From Pseudofrankia nepalensis (GTDB lineage: Bacteria > Actinomycetota > Actinomycetes > Frankiales > Frankiaceae): a stretch of 64,000 bases of DNA. The notes beneath the pieces were generated by a model. It saw only the letters and a program-made list of their open reading frames with translations, ran no database searches and had not been told where the DNA came from. The DNA lies in assembly GCF_016786305.1 (NCBI RefSeq), contig NZ_JADWYV010000013.1. The stretch is one strand, 5' to 3'. Positions 61,401 through 64,000 of the stretch are shown here, in pieces; position 1 is the first letter of the stretch, and every line of letters starts with the position of its first letter. A program made the translations under genes and the position numbers.

Positions 61401-62081
61401 AACGTCGAAATATGGCTGATAGACGATCAGAAGGACCTGTCTCGCGTCGCTGTGCTGACCGGGATGGGAGGGCCCGTGGCCGGCGGCGTCGCCTTCGGCG
61501 CGAACGGCCAAGTCATGGCCAGCGCCGACAGCAACGGTGCCGTTCATCTCTGGGACGCGACCAGTCCGCTTCGCCCGGGGCCGCTCGCGACCTTCTCCCC
61601 GGACGGCGGTGTCACCGCAATCGGCTACAGCTCGGCTGACATCCTCGCCGCGGCCAGCGGCGACGGGAGGCTCAGCCTCTGGGACGTCGCAGACCCGCGT
61701 CGGCCGCGACGGCTCGCCGTCCTCCGGGCGCACGGCGGCGCAGTGACCTCAATCGCCTTCAGCCCGGACGGGACACTACTGGGCCTGACCGGACTCGACG
61801 GCCCGAGCACGGTCTGGGACGTCCGCGATCCCTTCCACCCGGCCCGGCGGGCAACTCTCGGCGATCCGGCGAGCCCGAAACGGTCGGTATTCTTCGGAAA
61901 CAATGGGACAGCACTCATAGCGAGCGGCGACCTAGGCTCGACGATGTGGGACCTGTCAGCCCTGCGGGAAATGATGGGAAGAGAAACGGAGATGGCGTGC
62001 GCCGCGGCGGGCCGAGGGCTAACGGAGGACGAATGGAACCACTACGTCCCGGAAATTTCATTCGCCGTCTCCTGTCCGTAG
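58476..62081 (+). CDS. Caspase - STAND ATPase - WD40 protein
   Basis: A 1201-aa protein. Residues about 30-265 form a C14 caspase fold with His109 (LYYVGHGAVD) and Cys163 (VVLDCCYSGEA). A linker leads to CPYPGLSAFGAEDARNFFGR and the STAND ATPase (Walker A GPSGAGKSS from 342, Walker B LILVVDQFEELF, Asp447). A winged-helix part is followed by one membrane span (about 765-785, TVLLLVLAVAGTGIA) and WD40 blades from about 870 (LSLWDVADPRRPRRLAVLRA). GTG at 58476; the reading frame is open 300 nt earlier inside moxR, but this start, 2 nt after the moxR stop, fits coupling. Expected to oligomerise on a trigger and activate proteolysis. Confidence 0.9.
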   Translation: MTAVTDPASPWTPGAAAFWPPGGGDLSGSGCRILLVGSGRYDPGSVFPTVESVATTLEDLHECLVQACGVPVGNIRVLEDAPNPGEFARALGDLVQEGGHTLVLYYVGHGAVDAEKNFYLTTRASIDLNRGLQPIYQALPYEQVQQMLSFSAAERIVVVLDCCYSGEATASMVAGTDKVFALGGGRDTYLLTAAARTALAPPGERHTAFSGELIRLLQSGDPSGPADLDLGHVYRHLARALPAAGRPEPQGHAGNRGAGIVLARNRAYRPPATRSSEYTTHAPETSADPLPGRGQAACPYPGLSAFGAEDARNFFGRDALLQMLAKQIVARTEDPRPLLVLGPSGAGKSSLLRAGLAGILQRGIPNVPRAWRWEVRLLTPGARVSARSRADPVGALAFLLANLLRTETGAVRARLTTDPDGLVQEVGEAMTNGVSPTTSTRLILVVDQFEELFEPDVLDADRATFTGMITLLAERSAAVVVAAVRTDYFERCAALPALRSALEGDLLLVRPMSRDELCEAIERPAARAGLSPDRDLVDLLLRDIQVFHRTDVHEAGVLPLLAHALRSTWQRSSDGRMTVAGYAETGGVARAVARSADEVYLGLDEAGRAVTRRLFLGLVRLSPDGRETTRRQRERAALFEELGGADSGQAVLEAFAGAGARLVTVGADGDTVELTHEALIRAWPRLRGWIQADRERLRTLQQITDAAATWDQEGRDPGGLYRGGRLALVLADYPASRRTGLGSVAREFLAESERVNRRRIRARRAALCVTVLLLVLAVAGTGIATTQWRTVAGQRADLQRLSRTASAQWLVAQAELLADGDPRAALRLGLAAESIAPSARNQSALLTMILNAPPDLNPGGRLDSPSRTVLPPNVTASPDGRFLAAFVTGVLKLWSFAGPGPVWTRPADDTGTTSIVAFDPNGTMMATGNSGTLAVFPVENGDPGRPVTAEGPGTEITAIALRGDGGTVAASRADGNVEIWLIDDQKDLSRVAVLTGMGGPVAGGVAFGANGQVMASADSNGAVHLWDATSPLRPGPLATFSPDGGVTAIGYSSADILAAASGDGRLSLWDVADPRRPRRLAVLRAHGGAVTSIAFSPDGTLLGLTGLDGPSTVWDVRDPFHPARRATLGDPASPKRSVFFGNNGTALIASGDLGSTMWDLSALREMMGRETEMACAAAGRGLTEDEWNHYVPEISFAVSCP

Positions 62082-62257
62082 CCTGCTGTAATGACCTTGC
62101 TGTAATTACCTTGTAACAACCAGGTGTAGGTGTTGGCGTGGACCCTGCGCGAGTACTCGGCATCTGCCGCCTGGGGTGGCACGCCCGGACACCGCCGGCA
62201 GTCCGCTGACACGTCCGACGACGGTTCCCAACAGCTGTGTGACCGGGGGAGATCAAC

Positions 62258-62989
62258 ATGCTGGACATCGAGCTACACATCGACGACGACACCGGTGACG
62301 AACTACGCAGTCTCCGACGCTGGCTCCTTGACGTCCCCGAGTTGCGCGGCCGCGTCACGACCCATCAGCAGCTCCCACAGGAAGGAGAACTGGGAGCGCA
62401 TCCCAACTCGCTCATCCTCGCGCTCGAAGGCGCGACAGAACGCGCCGCGGAATCCCTCGGCCGTACCCTCTCCTCCTGGGCCGAAGCCCGACGTCGTACC
62501 GTCTCCGCGCACCGACTGACCATCGAGGCCCGGATCGGGCCTGACGAAGTCGTCCTCTCCATCGACACCGCCGTGCGCGACGGCCAACTCGACCCATCTG
62601 TTCGCGCTCTGGTCGACGAGATCACCACCCGGCTCCGATACGGCAGAAAAGCCGATCCACCCACATCCGACACCCAAGTCGAGGCTGTCGATCATGCAGG
62701 AGAACCGGCGGGCTTCACCGACGACGAACTCCAGACACTGGCCGCCGCCTTTCCCTCCAGGACCAGCGCGGAGACACTGCTGCGCGACGCCGGCATGAAA
62801 CCCGAAACGTTCACGACCTTCGAATCCGCACCCAGCGCCCTCGCTTGGTGGACAGAAACCAGTCGCGCCCTCGCGCTGGGGAAAGAACTTTACGGACGAC
62901 ACCGCCTCCTGCGCGCAGCCGCCGCCAGGTACCCAGCCAGCCCTACGCTCAACCGTGTTCCGCGCCAGAATTCGGCGTCGGGACACTGA
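62258..62989 (+). CDS. EACC1-EAD adaptor-like protein
   Basis: A 243-aa protein. Residues 1-115 resemble effector-associated constant component 1 (EACC1): DELRSLRRWLLDVPELRGRV, LGAHPNSLILALEGA, then a strand-rich end. Residues about 150-230 are an EAD1-like domain (DDELQTLAAAFPSRTSAETL, LAWWTETSRALA). ATG with GGGGAGA upstream. It follows the caspase-STAND gene by 176 nt in the same direction. In known systems EACC1 is a constant partner of an EAD-coupled effector; here both parts are in one chain, so it may tie the caspase ATPase to other EAD proteins. EACC1 is assigned by eye. Confidence 0.78.
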   Translation: MLDIELHIDDDTGDELRSLRRWLLDVPELRGRVTTHQQLPQEGELGAHPNSLILALEGATERAAESLGRTLSSWAEARRRTVSAHRLTIEARIGPDEVVLSIDTAVRDGQLDPSVRALVDEITTRLRYGRKADPPTSDTQVEAVDHAGEPAGFTDDELQTLAAAFPSRTSAETLLRDAGMKPETFTTFESAPSALAWWTETSRALALGKELYGRHRLLRAAAARYPASPTLNRVPRQNSASGH

Positions 62990-63005
62990 GGGAGTGTTCC
63001 GTGAT

Positions 63006-63219
63006 CGGCTCTGGCTCAAATTTGGTGGTGACCTTCTGTTAGCAGGCGCAGTCGACGCGGCGGGCGGCGAACATGGCCGAACCAGATGTCTGATGATCGT
63101 TTGCGAGTCTCTCGACCGCCGCGGCGGCATCTCCAAACAAGTCGATATCCGACATGCCCGGCACGCGCGGGTCGCGGTGCGCAGTTACTCGCTTTACCGC
63201 CAAATTTGAGCCAGAGCCG
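63006..63219. mobile_element. 214-bp MITE-like element with 23-bp terminal inverted repeats
   Basis: The ends CGGCTCTGGCTCAAATTTGG (63006 onward, then TGG) and the inverse at 63197-63219 match at 22 of 23 positions. The interior encodes nothing convincing. No target duplication is evident. The ends resemble those of ISL3-like elements in my recollection, but this is weak. Confidence 0.7.
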
Positions 63220-63478
63220 AAAAATTGACAGTCCCGTATGGCATCCACCTTTGCCTCCTGTCTTGCAAAGGGCGGCTCGTCCGGGCAGGTCGCTGGCGTG
63301 GTCGGTGATTCCGTCGTCGTCCGCCGCGGTCCTGTGGCGGTCTGCCGATTTGGCTACATGTTTGGCTACACGACTCGGTGCCGGGGGTTCGTGTCGGGTT
63401 CGGGTTGCAAGTGGGATGCTGGGCACCAGCGTGACAGGCCGTGCGCTCCTGGACGGCTTGTGCTATGGGGGGTGGCGC

Positions 63479-63691
63479 GTGGCGCGCGATCTGTCGGGCC
63501 GGGAGGTCCAGGCGTTGGCCGAGATGTTCGGGGACTCGATGTCGGCGGGGCCGCTGTTGGCGTCGGTTGGCCTGCCTCGGCGCAACCAGCCCACCTGGTC
63601 TGGGCTAAGTGCGGAAGAGTTCTGGTGGGAGGTCTCGCGGCTGCTCACGGCCGGCGCGGTCCGTGATGGCAGACGCCGGCTGTTTGAGTGA
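63479..63691 (+). pseudogene. EAD1 domain fragment
   Basis: The frame reads VARDLSGREVQALAEMFGDS, LASVGLPRRNQPTWSGL and EEFWWEVSRLLTAGAVRDGR, a full EAD1-like domain close in pattern to that at 50831. It stops after RRRLFE, where IS5 DNA begins, so the rest (effector, ATPase or TPR part) is lost. GTG at 63479 has GGGGGGTGG upstream; possibly still expressed as a 70-aa domain. Confidence 0.78.
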
Positions 63692-64000
63692 GTGTCCGGT
63701 AGGTGCTCTTGGCCTGGTCGAGCAGGTGTGTTCCCAGGGTGTTGTCCGACAGGTGCGCGCCGGCGACGGTGACGGCGAGCAGCAGGCCGAGGGTGTCGGT
63801 GACGACCCCCCGCTTGCGGCCGACGATCTTCTTGCCGGCGTCGGTGCCCTGGCTGGCCAGGGGGACGTCGGTGGAGGTCTTGACGCTCTGGGTGTCCAGG
63901 ATGCAGGCGGTCGGGTCGGGGGTCAGGGCGGCGGCAAAGTTGCTGGTTAGCAACTCATCTTCTTGATTGTTTCGAGTGGTCGTTCGGGGTGGCGGGCGTG
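63645..64000 (-). mobile_element. IS5-family transposase fragment at the window edge
   Basis: The minus strand reads CILDTQSVKTSTDVPLASQG, TDAGKKIVGRKRGVVTDTLG and LLLAVTVAGAHLSDNTLGTH, a typical IS5-type DDE core. After AKSTYRTLTQT the family match ends at about 63690, against the EAD fragment, so the 3' part of the transposase is missing. The N-terminal side runs to the window edge. Confidence 0.85.

Overview
The window is chromosomal DNA of a high-GC actinobacterium. Evidence: strong G/C third-position bias, many GTG starts with GGAGG-type ribosome sites, 4-nt GTGA/ATGA gene overlaps, actinobacterial-type lipoprotein binding proteins, and many decayed insertion sequences next to large CHAT, STAND and caspase proteins. 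This mix resembles Frankia or a relative, but no marker gene proves the genus. No rRNA, tRNA or CRISPR array was seen.

Region 1 (1-24.7 kb) is mostly catabolic. A TetR regulator is followed by a branched-chain-amino-acid-type ABC transporter whose two permeases and second ATPase are fused in one protein. Next come an alcohol dehydrogenase, a SnoaL-like protein and an MhpB-type extradiol dioxygenase, which suggests uptake and ring cleavage of an aromatic compound. A second operon (enoyl-CoA hydratase, acetoacetyl-CoA synthetase, 3-hydroxyacyl-CoA dehydrogenase, amidohydrolase) lies divergent from a MarR gene across shared operator-like repeats. After it come a TetR, a carboxylesterase, an orphan binding lipoprotein, a DUF3237 protein, a HIT protein and a PAS/SpoIIE phosphatase.

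Region 2 (24.7-32.4 kb) is an island of conflict-system genes and debris. It holds a broken MoxR-type ATPase, IS110 debris, a large TPR-CHAT protease with a near-perfect internal duplication, a two-gene cassette behind a truncated second CHAT gene, an MFS transporter and a fragment resembling a polymorphic toxin.

Region 3 (32.4-42.7 kb) returns to metabolism: an enoyl-CoA hydratase, two paralogous SnoaL-like proteins, a molybdopterin oxidoreductase divergent from an IclR regulator, two divergent DapB-fold oxidoreductases, a TetR, an SRPBCC protein and an SDR.

Region 4 (42.7-51.5 kb) is a graveyard. It has fragments of a possible conjugation protein, an aminoglycoside-phosphotransferase-like gene, an acyl-CoA dehydrogenase, and IS3-type, IS630 and IS6 transposases. 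Between them sit an apparently intact nucleotidyltransferase toxin-antitoxin pair, a cupin with a tandem operator, and an NB-ARC/TPR protein with an N-terminal effector-associated domain (EAD).

Region 5 (51.5-64 kb) holds the most notable system. An envelope operon (secreted beta-propeller/SH3 protein, DUF58, transglutaminase-like TgpA protein lacking catalytic residues, MoxR ATPase) runs two bases later into a caspase-STAND-WD40 giant. An EACC1-EAD adaptor-like protein follows. Beyond it are a MITE-like element, a third EAD fragment and a cut IS5 transposase at the window edge. Three EAD proteins plus CHAT, caspase and MoxR parts within 40 kb suggest a hotspot for NTP-dependent, protease-effector immunity systems.
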